NCBI GenBank assembly: GCA_958496175.1
Contig: OY292275.1
Span: 21,858,501-21,922,500 of the forward strand
Reading direction: 5' to 3'
Source of the DNA: Sisyra terminalis
Lineage: Eukaryota > Arthropoda > Insecta > Neuroptera > Sisyridae
DNA length: 64,000 nucleotides
Shown here: in pieces, positions 1-13,789 of the stretch
Layout of the letters: each line of letters opens with the position of its first letter
How positions within the stretch are numbered: the stretch's first letter is position 1
Translations under genes and position numbers: made by a program
The notes under the pieces: generated by a model
What the model was told of the DNA's origin: nothing
The model's input: the letters and a program-made list of their open reading frames with translations, nothing else
Databases searched by the model: none

Positions 1-1720
1 TCTACTCACAGGTGAGACAGTGATTAGTAGTATTGATAGTTCGATAAGGACGGACGACTAAAATAAATAATAACACGAGAGAGACTAGCGAATTAAAAAT
101 GAAGAAAAATATAGATACGTACACCAGGTTAAACTTGCAGTAAATTGTGAATTTTAAGGAATAATAACCCGAGATAGATTAACGAATTAAAAACGTAGAA
201 AGATATACATGGGTACGCCAAGCTAAACTTACAGTAAATTGTAAATTATAAGAAATAATAACCCGAGATAGATTAGCGACTTAAAAACGTTGAAAGATAT
301 AGAAGCGTACACCAGGCTAAAGTTTCAGTAAATTGTGAATTTTACAACATAATAACCCGAGATAGATAAGCGAATTTAAAACGTAGAAAGATATAGAAGC
401 GTACACTAGGCTAAACTTACAGGAAATTGAGAATTATAAGAAATAATAACCCAAGATAGATTAGCGAATTAAAAACGTAGAATGATATAGAAGCGTAAAC
501 CAGACAAAAATTAGTGTAGATTGGGAAATTTACACAATAAAAACCCGAGATGGATTAGCGAATTTAAAACGTAGAAAGATATAGAAGCGTACACTAGGCT
601 AAACTTACAGTAAATTTAAATTTTAAGAAATAATATTCCGAGATAGATTAGCGAATTAAAAACGTAGAAATATATAGAAGCGTATACCAGGCTTACGTTA
701 AAGTAGATTGTGAATTTTAAGAAGTAATAACCCGAGATAGTTTAGCGAATTTAAAACGTAGAAAGATATAGAAGCGTATACTAGGCTAAAGTTACAGTAA
801 ATTGTGAATTTTACAAAATAATAACTCGAGATAGATTAGCGAATTTAAAACGTAGAAAGATATAGAAGCGTACACTAGGCTAAACTTACAGGAAATTGAG
901 AATTATAAGAAATAATAACCCAAGATAGATTAGCGAATTAAAAACGTAGAAAGATATAGAAGCGTACACTAGGCTAAACTTACAGGAAATTGAGAATTAT
1001 AAGAAATAATAACCCAAGATAGATTAGCGAATTAAAAACGTAGAATGATATAGAAGCGTAAACCAGACAAAAATTAGTGTAGATTGTGAATTTTACACAA
1101 TAAAAACCCGAGATGGATTAGCGAATTTAAAACGTAGAAAGATATAGATGCGTACACTAGGCTAAAGTTACAGTAAATTGTGAATTTTACAAAATAATAA
1201 CTCGAGATAGATTAGCGAATTTAAAACGTAGAAAGATATAGAAGCGTACACTAGGCTAAACTTACAGTAAATTTAAATTTTAAGAAATAATAATCCGAGA
1301 TAGATTAGCGAATTTAAAACGTAGAAAGATATAGAGGCGTACACTAGGCTAAAGTTTCAGTAAATTTTGGATTCTAAGAAATAATAACCCAAGATAGATT
1401 AGCGAATTTAAAACGTAGAAAGATATAGAAGGGTTCACCGGGCTAAACTTACAGAAAATTGAAAATATTAAGAAATAATAACCCGAGATAGATTAGCGAA
1501 TTAAAAACGTAGAAAGATATAGAAGCGTATACCAGGCTTAAGTTACAGTAGCTTGTGAATTTTAAGAAGTAATAACCCGAGATAGATTAGCGAATTTCAA
1601 ACGTAGAATGATATAGAAGCATAGACTAGGCTAAACTTACAGTACATTGTAAATTGTAGGAAGTAATAACCCGAGATAGATTAGCAAATGAAAAACGTTA
1701 AGAGATATAGTTGGTAATTG
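1..1720. repeat. Satellite / tandem repeat, period about 93-94 bp
   Basis: About 18 head-to-tail monomers start at the window edge, so the array continues to the left. The landmark ACCCGAGATAG recurs at about 167, 261, 354 and 449, a spacing of 93-95 bp. Each monomer also carries GATTAGCGAATT, AAACGTAGAAAGATATAGAAG and a GTACACTAGGCTAAA-type block. A variant monomer (CAGACAAAAATTAGTG) occurs near 502 and again near 1065, about 563 bp or six monomers apart, which suggests a higher-order unit. No open frame persists across monomers, so I read this as non-coding satellite DNA. Confidence 0.95.
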
Positions 1721-2215
1721 AAACTAATAATAATGTGAGAGCGACTAGCGAATTTAATATGAAGAAAAGTATAGATGCGTATTTTAGGTGTTTCTTAATT
1801 TAAATAATTAATTTTATGAAATTTTAAACCGTGAGAGATTGGCAAATTAAAAATGTGGAAAAATATTGATGCGTATATTAAGTGTTACTTAAAATAATTT
1901 GTTTATTTTTATTTATTATCCAATTAAAATATCTGGGATAGTTTAATAAATAAAGAATGCAAAACCTTTACTGGTCAGTGCATATAATGTTCATAGCTCG
2001 AAGGTGATAGGTAATAAGATTTAATAATATCCCGAGAGAGATTAGCGAATTAAAAATGAAAGTTATAAACGCATATATTTGTTGATACTTGAAATGATTT
2101 CGTCTTAGTTAACTTGAACAAGAATTTCAAGTTTACTATAATTCTTTCCCGGTGAGACTTATTTTGAGGAAATAGTCAAAAATAATATCCTGAGAGGGAT
2201 TAACGATTTAAAATT
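1721..2215. repeat. Decayed edge of the satellite array
   Basis: The monomer landmarks continue here but degrade, for example CGAGAGAGATTAGCGAATT near 2030 and CCTGAGAGGGATTAACG near 2190, with irregular spacing and divergent sequence between. This is typical of the older margin of a tandem array. After about 2215 no monomer can be recognised. Confidence 0.7.
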
Positions 2216-5200
2216 AAAATACTAAAATGCTAATGTAGGGAGACATTTTATGGAAAACTGATCTTAAATTTGGTAATGTTATTTTCATAAGTGGTTCTGA
2301 ATGGATCAGAGTTACCCGTTCCAAGAAAATATAATTTCTTATACTGTTAAATTTTAGTAGGCTATTCTTTTAATTTTTATTAAATAAATTTTGTCTTTCT
2401 TCATTCTTGTAAAATAGTTCAACCTCATCAGTCGTGTTTTTAGTGTGATAATTTGTGATTTGACAAAATTGAGTGAATTTTTGACAATAGGCTGCTTCAT
2501 TTATTGGTAAGGTAGCCTAAATTTTATATACATTAGTTTAAAAATTTAATTGTAGAAACTTACGAAAAAAAAATTGGAAATGAATTTAGAAACATTTTAT
2601 GAAACATTTCCAATATCTGTCGTTTTACAATTTTTAAAATTAAATGCCTGTTAGACTTTTGAAATCAATTTTCAAATTCGATTTGTACTTTATTTTCGCT
2701 AAAACTCGACCATTATAAAATGTTGAATATTTCCTAAAATATCCCTGCTGTAAAATTGTTGTGACAACAGCTGCCCATTTTACTTAGTAACATTGATTGC
2801 AAGGTACCTTGATTCTTGATCGAATAATTTAAATGAAATATGGAATTAACTCAATCTACATGCCTAAAATAAGGACCGCAACAAAAACCTTTGCGTTGAA
2901 AATATCGTTATCCGTTGAAGTAGGCCGTTGGCGGATTTATACAAATTGATTTCCCATAAGAAATAACATTGTAATTTTTCTACTAAAAACCTATTTTCTA
3001 GGAAAACGAAGCGAAAACTCGCAAATTGGTATTCTTAATTTTCGATTTATTTAGGCTTCTTCTACCATAATCCGTTCTTAAATCGTGGCGCCGGAGATAT
3101 TAGGAATAAGCCGTTTCCCACATATACCATTCCTTTATAAAAAATTATATTATTTCAATTTCGGATTTTTTTTCTTATATATCCATTCATTTATTTTTAA
3201 TAATATTTATTGAACATTACTGAGTCAAACTTAAAAAACCAAACGAATTATTAAAGAACGAATTTCATCGTTCAAGTAATAAAATAACTTTATGTTAAAT
3301 GTTGCAACAAAAATTTGTATTTTTTTTTAAATTATGTCACTCAACGAAAGAATTATCAAAATTTAAAAAAAAATGAAATTAATTGTATCTTGAAATAAAC
3401 ATTTAGCCGAACCGATTTGAAAAATTTAATTTAATATGAAAGGAATAAGAGATTTTAACAAATATGAGTATTGACCTGCAATTGGAGGTAAAAAAATAAT
3501 ATATATTAATCAGGCACTTCAAAAGTATTTAAAATAAAATCGTTTTTATGTCAAAAAGAAAAGAAAACCATCTTTAATTTCTTTATTTCCTTGAGATATA
3601 TGTATATTGAAATATTTTCCTAATATCTCCTTTTTTCCTAATTTTACATCATTGTAATAGAGATTCAGAGTTTTCTATGATGTGCAAGAAAGATTTCTGA
3701 ATTTTGTGAAGAATTTATGAAATTTGAAGTTCACGATTCTATTCTGATGTAGGGTTTTTTCTCGGAACAACAAAAGTCTAACTTTCTTCAAAAGTTTTTG
3801 TTTTTGCCCAACATTTCCGAGTGAGTACATGTATGTATGCAAAGAGACCAATAATGATAAAAAAATACGATTTTATTAAAAAATGGGGATGCTATCTTTT
3901 CGAAATTCATTTAAATCAAGGGATAACTAATTGTTTCCTATCTAAATTTTTATGAACAGCAGCTTTGAAGCGGCGAAACTACCCGGAATGTGCATCATAC
4001 ATAAAAAAGAGCAAATACCTCTATGATAGTCAATAACAAACTTATGTAAACATAGATGTTTTTATAGCTATTACACTTCAATATCGGTGTGCCTTCAACA
4101 AACGTGTCCGCACATACTAATGCGATTCTAGTTCCGAAATAAAAGAAGAAAACACAAACTCTCGCATCATAACAAAGCGCTTGGACGGGCAGTTGTCATG
4201 TAACAAAAAACGTTTATTTTTAATAAGGGAAATATAGCGGGAAGGGAAATATTGTGTAATCAACTCGAAGAATTAATTTTCAAGATTACAATTTTCCTAT
4301 GTGGAAGCGTTTTCAAAACATATCTTTCAATAACATGGAATATAAATGAATTTTTACTTTGAAAACTTTTTCAATTAATATTTAATTTTAAAAGCTCCAA
4401 TCAGCGACTCGATAAGTTCAATATTAACTAATCAATATTTGCATATTTTTTTCGTTGTCTTCACTGATATTAATGCTTTGATTGAACACGCTGAAGAATC
4501 GGAATACAACTCAACATTTACCACTTTGAATATGGTACTCCTTGTAATAATATTTTCTATCTGTACTTGAGACTATTTGATCAAGTATAACGACCTATTT
4601 TGTAATAGTATATTATTATGAACTATTTATATTTTATATGATAATCAATAAACTTTTGCGGCGATCGAAATAATATTAGACTCCCTTTTTTTGTACATTT
4701 TGAACTCTGACTAATTCAAAAGCCAAAGCCAGCTAAAGTGGTTCATAGTTCTTGACAATACCAAATCGAAAAAAGAACAATAAAATGTATCCCTGTTTAA
4801 CAAAAATGTGCGATATAGTCTTACTTATCACACTCTAAAATTTCAATAATTTATATGTATATATCACCATCAAAACCCAATATCAGGCATTTCTTGAGTA
4901 ATCAGTATATTCGAGCCGTTCCTTTTGAAAGTGACTACAGTCCATTTCAAAAACAATCCATATAGTATTATCATGTTTGTCCATAAGAACATAATATCGT
5001 AAAGAGTAATGAAATATTGGTGTTTTGTTAACAACTAAATCAATGATTTGTGAAAACTTAACAATTATAACATTGGCGTATATACTTTGTTCTAGTTACA
5101 AGAACCAAATTTACCTTATGTTTTTTAATGGGCCGTCCCTGAAATGGACTAGAACCTCTTAAAAAACACCTCATTTATAAATTTCCGAAAATGATTGAGC

Positions 5201-5436
5201 GTTTCTAAAACTACCAATTATCAATTGATAATGATAATGATAAAATTTCTCCTTTGATTAAAACACATTTGTTGCAAAACACATTTATTTGCAACTTGTG
5301 ATAAAAAAAAAAAAAAACAAAAAAAAAGCACTTAAAGGGTTTGGCAAAAACTTTGAATTGCAAGGGTTCAATTCAGTAGGTATTAGCAGTTCATAGTTTC
5401 ATAGTTTTCAGAATCTATGTATCTCTTTTTTCCAAT
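2216..5436. other. AT-rich intergenic stretch without recognised gene
   Basis: All six frames are broken by frequent stops and I see no conserved protein motif. Apart from the dispersed repeat at 2952..3106 the stretch holds only AT-rich low-complexity sequence and homopolymer runs, such as the A-run near 5310. Confidence 0.6.
2952..3106 (+). repeat. Dispersed repeat, copy 1 (partner at 16445)
   Basis: About 155 bp aligns by eye with 16445..16601 in the same orientation. Shared blocks include AAAACGAAGCGAAAACT, a TTTTCGATTTA segment and an exactly shared 20-mer GGCGCCGGAGATATTAGGAA. No terminal repeats, poly-A tail or target duplication were found, so the element class is unknown. Confidence 0.6.
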
Positions 5437-5594
5437 TGTTATTTACCGTCGCTTTATAACTACCAAGACCTTTAGCGACTCTACGGTTAATAAAAATTCG
5501 TTAATCGAGAAATATTCAAAATTTACTCGATATGAAATTCGAACCCAACACCCATTAGTTTTGAAGCGGTTGACCACTCCGCCACTAGTGGGCG
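5437..5594 (-). mobile_element. tRNA-derived SINE, copy 1
   Basis: Read on the minus strand, the element starts with a tRNA-like head. An A-box-like TGGCGGAGTGG (5574..5584) and a B-box GGTTCGAATT (5536..5545) stand about 28 bp apart, as in pol III internal promoters. A body follows that is shared with the copies at 12572, 28355, 30101 and 59225: an AATATTTCTCGATTA-type block and a terminal segment resembling GGTCTTGGTAGTTATAAAGCGACGG. The head is the best preserved of the five copies apart from the 59 kb one. Confidence 0.75.
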
Positions 5595-8500
5595 TAATGA
5601 ATCTATTGTTTACTCAATATCGCGGAAATGCAAACATGCATTAAGTATAGCAAAACTGTATACAATAAGAAACTTAAAAAAATAAATGAAAAAGAAGTAT
5701 TAAATATAATAATGAACTATAATTTAATGTTTTATATTAGTTATTTTAATATAAATATTAATTGTAAACCATAATACTCCGAAAAATTTTATATTACAAT
5801 CAATGGGTATAATTTTATTTTCATTTAGTCTTTTTTTTTTACTAAAATTTTTAAAATTATTTAGTTTATATCATTGAAAGTTTGTTTTTAAAATTTTTGA
5901 ATATTAAAGCTTAAAATGAGATAAAAATGCATTTTTACTGTATTTAACTCAATAATATTAAGCAACATTAAATAACTAAACCGTTTATTATATTCATTTC
6001 TTAACTTTTACTTTATTTTTCTTGAAATTTGCCTTTTTATAAATTTTCATTGATTTAGAAAGTGAGTTTGATCCACGTAATATTTTTTCGAGCAAAACAA
6101 ATAAAACAATAAGATAGAAACGGGTCGTATATTTATGCAAACGTCAATTTCATGGGAAAAATAATTGAAAAATTATAAAAAAATATATTTTGTTTATTTA
6201 TAAATTTTCATCACTTGTTTTAGAGTAGTAGAGTAGTTTTTAGAGTAGTTCCATCGGTTCCATCTCTGCAAATATTAGTTGTGCACAAGAGATCTATTTT
6301 CACATACTCATGGTTACATGCAGTGGCGCATTTAGGCCCGATGACACTCAAGGCCTTATTCGATTTGCCACCCTTGTTACTCCATAACAACGTGGTTATC
6401 ATGGCGAAAAATAGTAGCCTTTTTTCAGGATAGATATTTTTTTCACTGAGACTCAAAAAAAAAAAATGCGCAGAGCAATGCCAATATTAGGGTGCACATC
6501 TTGAAAATTCTGTGAATGCATATAATATTCCAAATATTTTGTGCGGAGCTGATATTTTCAGTATTTAGTAATTAATCGTTAAGTAGATATTAAGTAGATT
6601 AAAAATATATAGTAAGTGAAAATATCCATTTGCTAAAGACATTGTTAAATCTAGAGTGAAGTGGATTGTTTTAGAGAAGTTCGTCGTATTCCACTACCAG
6701 AGTTTGCATAGGGCTTTAAATTTTCTTGCAAAACTTGTTCGAATTTAGCAAAAAGATCTACGATTTCTTAAAATAACCATTATCGAAATCTCCAATTGTG
6801 GCTAATTGTCCCCTCTAAACGATAGTTTTCTTATTGCCAATGATTATAACAATTGAAAACTGTGATGTGATCAATTTAAAAGTACTTTAAAAAAAATACA
6901 TTTATCTTATATATTCAATGAGCTATTCTTGCATGTATGTGTGTTTTGGTTTTTGAAAACGGCTCTAACGATTTTGATGATACTTTGAAATTTCATAGAA
7001 TTTTGTTTTTAAGTTTATTTGTAAAGTTGTCTTCTATAGAAAAATGCAAATTTCCACGAAAAACGAAAAAAATAAAGTAAAAACTCTTTTACGCCATCTG
7101 TTGATGTGTGTAAATAATGAATATAGCCTGTGCTGGTATGAATATAGGCTAATATATAACAATTGGTTTCAATTGTTATTCAAATATGTATATGTCAAAT
7201 ATTTTTTAAATATAAAACAATATATTATTGAGTTTAATTGTCAAAACGATATTTTGATATTTTGGACTTAAGCTTTTTGATTTGTATTTTTTTAAAAGTA
7301 TTATCTCCGTAGTCAAATTTAATAACTAAAATAAATAATAATAATTATGGACCTTTATAATACGTGTTAAATATGTTTTGTTTGTATATCTAATACTTCC
7401 ACATATCCGAAACATATTGGAATGAAATTTCATAAAATTTCATTAAAGTTCAAACCGAGTTTAACTCGGTTGTCCAAATACTTATACCTTACGGAGTATG
7501 TTCCATAAATTCATAGTAAAACTAAGTCAAAATAATTTTAAAATTGAATTGCCCGTATTCTTTTCAGCCTTAATGTTTGAACTTTCCAAAAATTTAGTGA
7601 TACCTAAAACGTTCTCCCCTACGAAGTAAATTACTCACTAGTTAAATGTGGAAAAATGAAAATTCCATTTGAGGGCATAAAAATGAATATATTTTTTTTA
7701 TACGTTTATGGACTCCACTTGTAAAAATTTGGGTAATATTTTAATATCTGTGTGGATTATGCAGCGTATAATATGTTAAAGATTTTTTTACTACATTTTC
7801 AAGTTACATTGATGTTGACTAGCAAAAGTTTCATATTGAACGCATTTGTTAATATTTACGTTTACACTTATGTATTAGTAATAATTATATGCGCAGTTTA
7901 AAAAAACTGATAAAATCCTGGATAAAATATGATCAGAATCCTTAGTTTATTTATCTTATAATAGAACTGTTTTAAAATTTTGTGTAGTAGGTATGACATA
8001 TTATGTAGCTAACATACAATAGGTACTACTGCAGATGCTATAGGTACATATGTAGTGAGTAAATTTATTATTCCTATGTTACAAGTTCTGTTGTTCCATA
8101 ATTCTTTATTAGTCTAATAGTTTCTTTTTTTTTAAATCCTCACTACTAATTAGAATTTACGATGCTTTTCTTTCTTCCATTATTTTTCCAATTACTTTTT
8201 TTTATCATTTCGTAATCTCAAAAGAAACTATGAAATATAACATCAAAGTGATTTATTTATCCAGTCATTATATTTTCATAAATATTTATCGAGACATTTT
8301 TAAGTTTCTCCATCAATTTTCTACGGCAAAATGAAAACTGCAGAAGAAAAAAGAAAATCAAAGGTTTGCTTCTCATTCTCGCACGTTTTTTCTCTCAACT
8401 TTGTTTATATGTAAATCTTAGTAAATTTAAAGAAATTGACAGCTCTCTTAAAGATAATAAAAATTTTTATCAGATATAAGTGTAGGTAGTAAAGAATTTA

Positions 8501-11500
8501 ATATTAATGAAATGTATTTCCTTTTTGTGATTATTCGCACGTGTTGACAGTAAATGCACGAAAAATTTAACTAAAATGGGGGGCTGTTCGCAAATTTTCA
8601 CACATTTTTTCTTTAATGAAATTATTTTTTTTTAAATTATCTGTAAAATGTATCGAAAAGACGTTTCAGAAAGATGAAAGAGACTAAAGTAAATCCATAA
8701 ATTACTTTCATTGAACATAGCTTGTACGTAATACACGTTGAATTGAATTTATTTGTTCATTAATGATTTATATTTTTGAAAAATGAGATAATTAATGTAA
8801 ACATTCAATTTTGTAGAAGATAATCATAAAATTTTCAATTTCAAAGCTAAATAATATACTTTCAGTAATGAATAACTTCAAAAAATAGTTCAAATTAATG
8901 TTAATAAAAAGATAGTTTCGATAGTAGCTGAATTAATCGTCTTATTTAAAGTAATTTCTAGTGGTTAATTTTTTGAGAAATTCAGAAGTAGGGAAAGATA
9001 AACTTTTATCAAAGCTTAATTCTTGTTAAAATTTAATCTTACACATACCTGCAAGACTGTATTACCAGTAATGATCATAAGTGCATGTTATACGATTTCC
9101 AAGATTTAAATATTTTTTTGGTACGTTCTGCTATTACTTATATTAAAATTTAGTAAAACATTTTTGTTTTTGATGGGTTGTAATTGATGTTTTTTATTAT
9201 TGTGGGAATTACTTTTTTAAGTTTTACACCATTAAATAGCAATTCATTTATTTTTAAGTGGGATATTAAATTGCGAGTAGCAGGACATAGTAGGATAAAA
9301 AAAATCCGTTTTAATTAAGGAAATCTAAAATCACAAAATGCGTCGTTTTATTTTAAATGAACAGTATTTTCCATGCTGTTGTATCTTTACTTCAAGAATA
9401 GTGTTATAGTATAACTGCAGAATTGCTTTTTGTGTTAACGCTGCCCTCTCTCGTTCAGAAGTTCAACTTCAAAGCTCATCGAAAGCTCAGTAGGTAACTT
9501 TCTAATTTATTATAAACCAGTCAAGGCAGTCAAGGTGTCTTTTGTTTCTTTAACTATGGGTCGTGACGATGGGTGGCCAACATTAGAAGTCGCCAAAAAT
9601 TGTAGTAATTTGTATCTAGGTATTTGAATAGTTAAAATTTTACAGCAATTTATGTCGTATAATTAAAAATTGTATTGATGGAATAAAAATGTAAAATGAT
9701 AAGTGGTTCCCTACGTTGCTCATAGAACCTCGCAAAGTTTTTGCAAATATTATAATTTAAATGAGATAGTTTATCATTTAAGTTTAAGTTATATTCGTTT
9801 TCATAATTAAAGAAGTATTAATCATAAGAAAAAAGAAAATTTTAAAAACTTTTATGTATTTGTAGAAAAAATAGCTTTTCAAAGTAACTAGAAGATTTTA
9901 AGGATAAATATGGGCTATGGATAAAATATATATATATAAGGATATAAAAAATATTTTTAAAAAACTTATAGTTTTGTTATTAAATCTTGTATCTTTAAAA
10001 ATCAAAATAACTAAATAAGTACAGTAACATATTTTAATCCCATAACTTCTACAAACAAATGCGACTATCACTATTGTTGCCCATTCTTAGTGCGTGAATT
10101 TTATTTTAAATTCTTATCTTGCTTTTTTCAGGTTCTGTACAAACTACAGTAAATCTAGAATCTCATTTTTGCAATTTTTTTTTGTGATTATGCGTAGTAT
10201 CATTTAAGATTCATATTTACTATCAACAAGTTGAAATTCTCTTTCATTTACACCTGTTTTTTAAGCTCACACTTGGTTGACATTCGTAACCAGATATCTT
10301 CTTTAAATCTTTTAAAATATATTTATTATTGATATATAATAAAGAACATCAATTATTTTTTCGATAACTTAGGATTTAAAAACGATTGAATGCTCTTGAA
10401 TTTTCATTGTTCAAGAGAAAATAGTATCCCCTAGTTCTAATTTATATATCCGAATTAGTTTGCTTTTTACTTCAAATCTTATATTTTTTCAGATAACATT
10501 GAACAGTTAACATTTCAAAGTTCGAGACTAGTAGTAGACTAGTAGACTAGTTCTAGACAAAGTACTAGACTACTAGTCAGTAAATTAGTCCTTAATATGA
10601 AAATCTTAATAACAGTATTGCACTCAAAAGCACTCAGTTATAATAAGGATTACTATGAACGTTAAGCTAAGGTTTGATATTCGGCATATTTGGTTACTTT
10701 TCTTGATATTCGTTAATTAACCAATAACTGAATACCAAACCCCGAAAAGAAAACATTTATCACTCAAGAGGATTATTAAGCAGTAAAAAAATAATGTAAA
10801 AATGTAAGTTGCGATGGGTGAAAATATTTTTTTCAGCATTTGTTGTTAGCAGACGGTTAAGATTGTCCTTATTTTTAATATCTGCTTTTGAAAACAGCCT
10901 CTATTTATTATATATATATACATTTTTGGAAAAAGACAAAAGATAAATCTTAGCTATAAGTAAAATAAATTTTAGCTTTTTTCAATCTTAAAAGCTGTTT
11001 TTCATTTGCCTACCACTACTTGCAAAGATCTGCTGTGCGGTCTATAGGCCAACTGATTTAATATAAAAAAAATCTAATTTATTACTCTTCTAGAAACTGT
11101 CGAGTATTTCAATAATTTTATAATTATTACTGACATTTACTTTTTGACGAAAAGGATAAAAATCAAAATGAGTACTACAGATTTATCACAACTAATTATC
11201 AAAGCTTCTGAAAGTTCTATATTTGTTTTGATTTTTGCTTTTGAACTAATTTCAGGGAGCAAGTTTTGAAACGCCACAAGGAAATTGGTAGCCAAACATT
11301 TGTCATTCTCATGAAAGTTGAACCGTGGTGTAATGGAATGCTCGTTTTTAATAAACTTGGTGTTATATCTGTAATTTATTCCTTCTCCAAGTATTATATT
11401 TATTATATTTCCTTAGGTAACTTAACACCCACAAATATTGCTCTAATTACTTTTTTCTATGCTTGACTAAGTAAAAAAAAAACAAAATTTAGAACAGTAT

Positions 11501-11765
11501 ACAACTGGCCATAAGCCTAATACATCAAAAATAAAGTATGAATTTCATATAATGTCTCTAATTCTATACTGTGTTAACTATGCTATACCCATTAATATTT
11601 AAATATATGCGTCAAATATCTTGCATTGTTGCACTTACACAATCAACTGTGCATAATGAAACACCTTAAAAGCAATCATAATTCATTTTGAACTCCAGCA
11701 GAAACCAAAATACCAATGTTAAATAAAAGTTAAATATCGTACCATTAGCTTGTTCTGTAAACACT
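5595..11765. other. Long AT-rich intergenic stretch, nothing recognised
   Basis: I found no gene, RNA gene or structured repeat that can be supported. Short open frames near 6220, 7044 and 11266 lack homology, codon structure or splice context that would mark them as exons. A small imperfect palindrome made of CTAGTAG/GACTAGT units lies at about 10528..10580. Confidence 0.5.
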
Positions 11766-11931
11766 TAGAAACCGCTTCTCACGTTTTGTGGAAATGCAGT
11801 GCTCTGAATGAGTGCAGATATAAGAAACGAGGGATAACAAACTCTGGAATCGAAATAATCGAAAAAAACATAGTACACATTGATATGTATACATGGATAG
11901 ACCGTGTATATTGCGTCAAATAGAAATTCGA
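11766..11931 (+). pseudogene. Relic of a non-LTR retrotransposon (LINE) 3' coding end
   Basis: One plus-strand frame reads TASHVLWKCSALNECR and stays open to a stop at about 11931. The pattern resembles the Cys/His segment (ETASHVL-x-C-PAL) that follows the RNase H region in many insect LINE polyproteins. No reverse transcriptase motifs are visible nearby, so only a short fragment remains. The family cannot be named, and chance similarity is possible given the length. Confidence 0.35.
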
Positions 11932-12469
11932 AAAATCTAGTGTAGCATACGAAACGCTATCTACGATAGTACAGATTTTATGGTGACTATGGTGACTAAT
12001 AACGACAGCTGGCAATTGAGTGGTTACTGAGCGCCAGCTTACACAGAAAAGCGCTTGGATTTTAATTGCATCGACTGTTTCAGTTATCTACGCTAGAGAA
12101 AAGAGACTTCCATATATTGGTCTCTCTTCCAACGCATGCGCTGAATGCATTTTGCTTAGTTCACTCCGAATTTGTACCCACGTAGACGGCGCTTACAGTT
12201 ACTTCTACGGTGGCTTATCATTTACTGTGCAGCGGGCTATCCATTTTTACAGATCAGTGATAGTACACCGATACATCGATTGTTGAGGTTCGCCCAACAC
12301 TACTTGATCTCAACTAGGTGAAATAGGGATCCAGAAAATACAATAAAGTCCCAAAGTCTGCAGTGTAAAAGCTCACATAACCTCAATTAGAGAATCATCT
12401 TAATAAAAGAAAAATACATTAAAATATATAAATATCAAACCACATATACAATATCACTTCTTATTTCAA

Positions 12470-13096
12470 ATATATTATATAAGCTTCTTAAAATACGGGG
12501 TTGGTTTGCATGAAATACACCTAATATTTATTTTTAATATAAGTCAAGAAAAATATAAAATAAGAAAAAATAACTTACTCTTGACCGAATGATCATGTGG
12601 CCGCTCCAAAACTGGTAGGTATTGGGTTCAAATCTCGTATTGAGTAAATTTTCAATATTTCTTGATTTACGGATTTTTATTAACCCTAGGATTATTTAAG
12701 GTTTTGACAGTTATAAAGAGACGATAATAAATAATTGCAGAAAAAAGGTTACAAAACAAAATTAGTTATTAGCCAATATGTTTAAGTAAACAAAATAGAA
12801 AATACTCTTTCTTATATCTCAAAAAAAAAAAAAAATATTTTCTCCTACACTTTGATCTATTTTTTCTCAAACTTAAAAAGTATTGAAGAACTTCATGAAC
12901 CTACAACTATGTATAAAAAAGCATTTTAATGAACTGAAATAAGATCAGTATAAAAAATTTAAAAATCTAATATTATAAGTGAGAACCAAGAATTTCTCAA
13001 CATTTTTATCTCATAAATTCAGTTTCAGTTGTAATTTCGGCTTGACGACAGCCAAAACTAGGCCGAAACCGAAATCAAAAGTTCGATCGGACACTA
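12470..13096 (-). mobile_element. Non-autonomous hAT-like element, copy 2 (carries a SINE)
   Basis: The right end at 13096 reads, on the minus strand, TAGTGTCCGATCG followed by a segment rich in TTTCGGTTTCGGCC. It matches the terminus of the element at 50504..51152. Internal blocks match in reverse orientation, for example CAAAATAGAAAATACTCTTT near 12788. The left end could not be placed; homology is visible from about 12470. A SINE interrupts the element at 12572..12738. Confidence 0.6.
12572..12738 (+). mobile_element. tRNA-derived SINE, copy 2, nested in a hAT-like element
   Basis: The head carries a B-box GGTTCAAATC (12625..12634) preceded by CCGCTCCAAAACTGGTAG. The A-box is decayed (TGACCGAATGAT). 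The body matches the other four copies and ends in a segment with GACAGTTATAAAGAGACG followed by AT-rich sequence. The SINE interrupts the homology between the two copies of the surrounding hAT-like element, so it is younger than that element. Confidence 0.75.
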
Positions 13097-13789
13097 CTTT
13101 GTAGGTATTTCTTCACTATAGAAAATGCCATTTTTTTTATTGTAGAATCCTTTTGTTCCAATACATAGGTAAACTCCGCTCTTCTCCACAATGGACTTTA
13201 ACATAGTAGGAACACAGTTATTCAGTCAGCAAAATTTGCTTCATCCTAACTATTTTCTTTTTCGAAAGATACCTAAAGTAACAATTCCAAAAATATTAAA
13301 AAAACTTATAACCTACAACAAATATTTATTTACCTTCTACTCGAAGTGGATTTTAAACCCCATTTTTAAAGCTTCACCACTTTGTAGAGTTTGACAATTT
13401 TTAGCTGTGAAGTCTAAACCCAGTTCTTGAATATTAACTTGAAAATAACTTTCCACAAGAATTGCGTTTGGACAATCAAAGCTCAAATGTCTTTATTAGA
13501 AGTTTATACATACGAAGAATCTGAAAAAAATCAAGATTTTTTTGGTAACTTTTTGATTATTAGGTCAACAAATATAATGAATACATTCCAAGAACTGTAA
13601 AAATTCATACATATAACAAAAATATCTGTTATATATCTGTTAATATATATTTATCTGTTAAAATATCTATCATAAACATCTTGTTCTATTTCCGTTTACT
13701 CCTTAAATAGCAAACGATGCTAATTCAGCGTACTTTTATAGAGTTATCAGATTACCTATGTAATTCAGTAAGTTTCATCGTCAAGTTAT

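Noticed and set aside
1..1720. Tandem array considered as a CRISPR array
   Set aside because: The repeats are contiguous monomers of 93-94 bp with no unique spacers, in a eukaryotic genome.
9420..9600. Segment with GGGTCGTGACGATGGGTGG as an RNA gene or transposon end
   Set aside because: No cloverleaf or box elements and no inverted partner.
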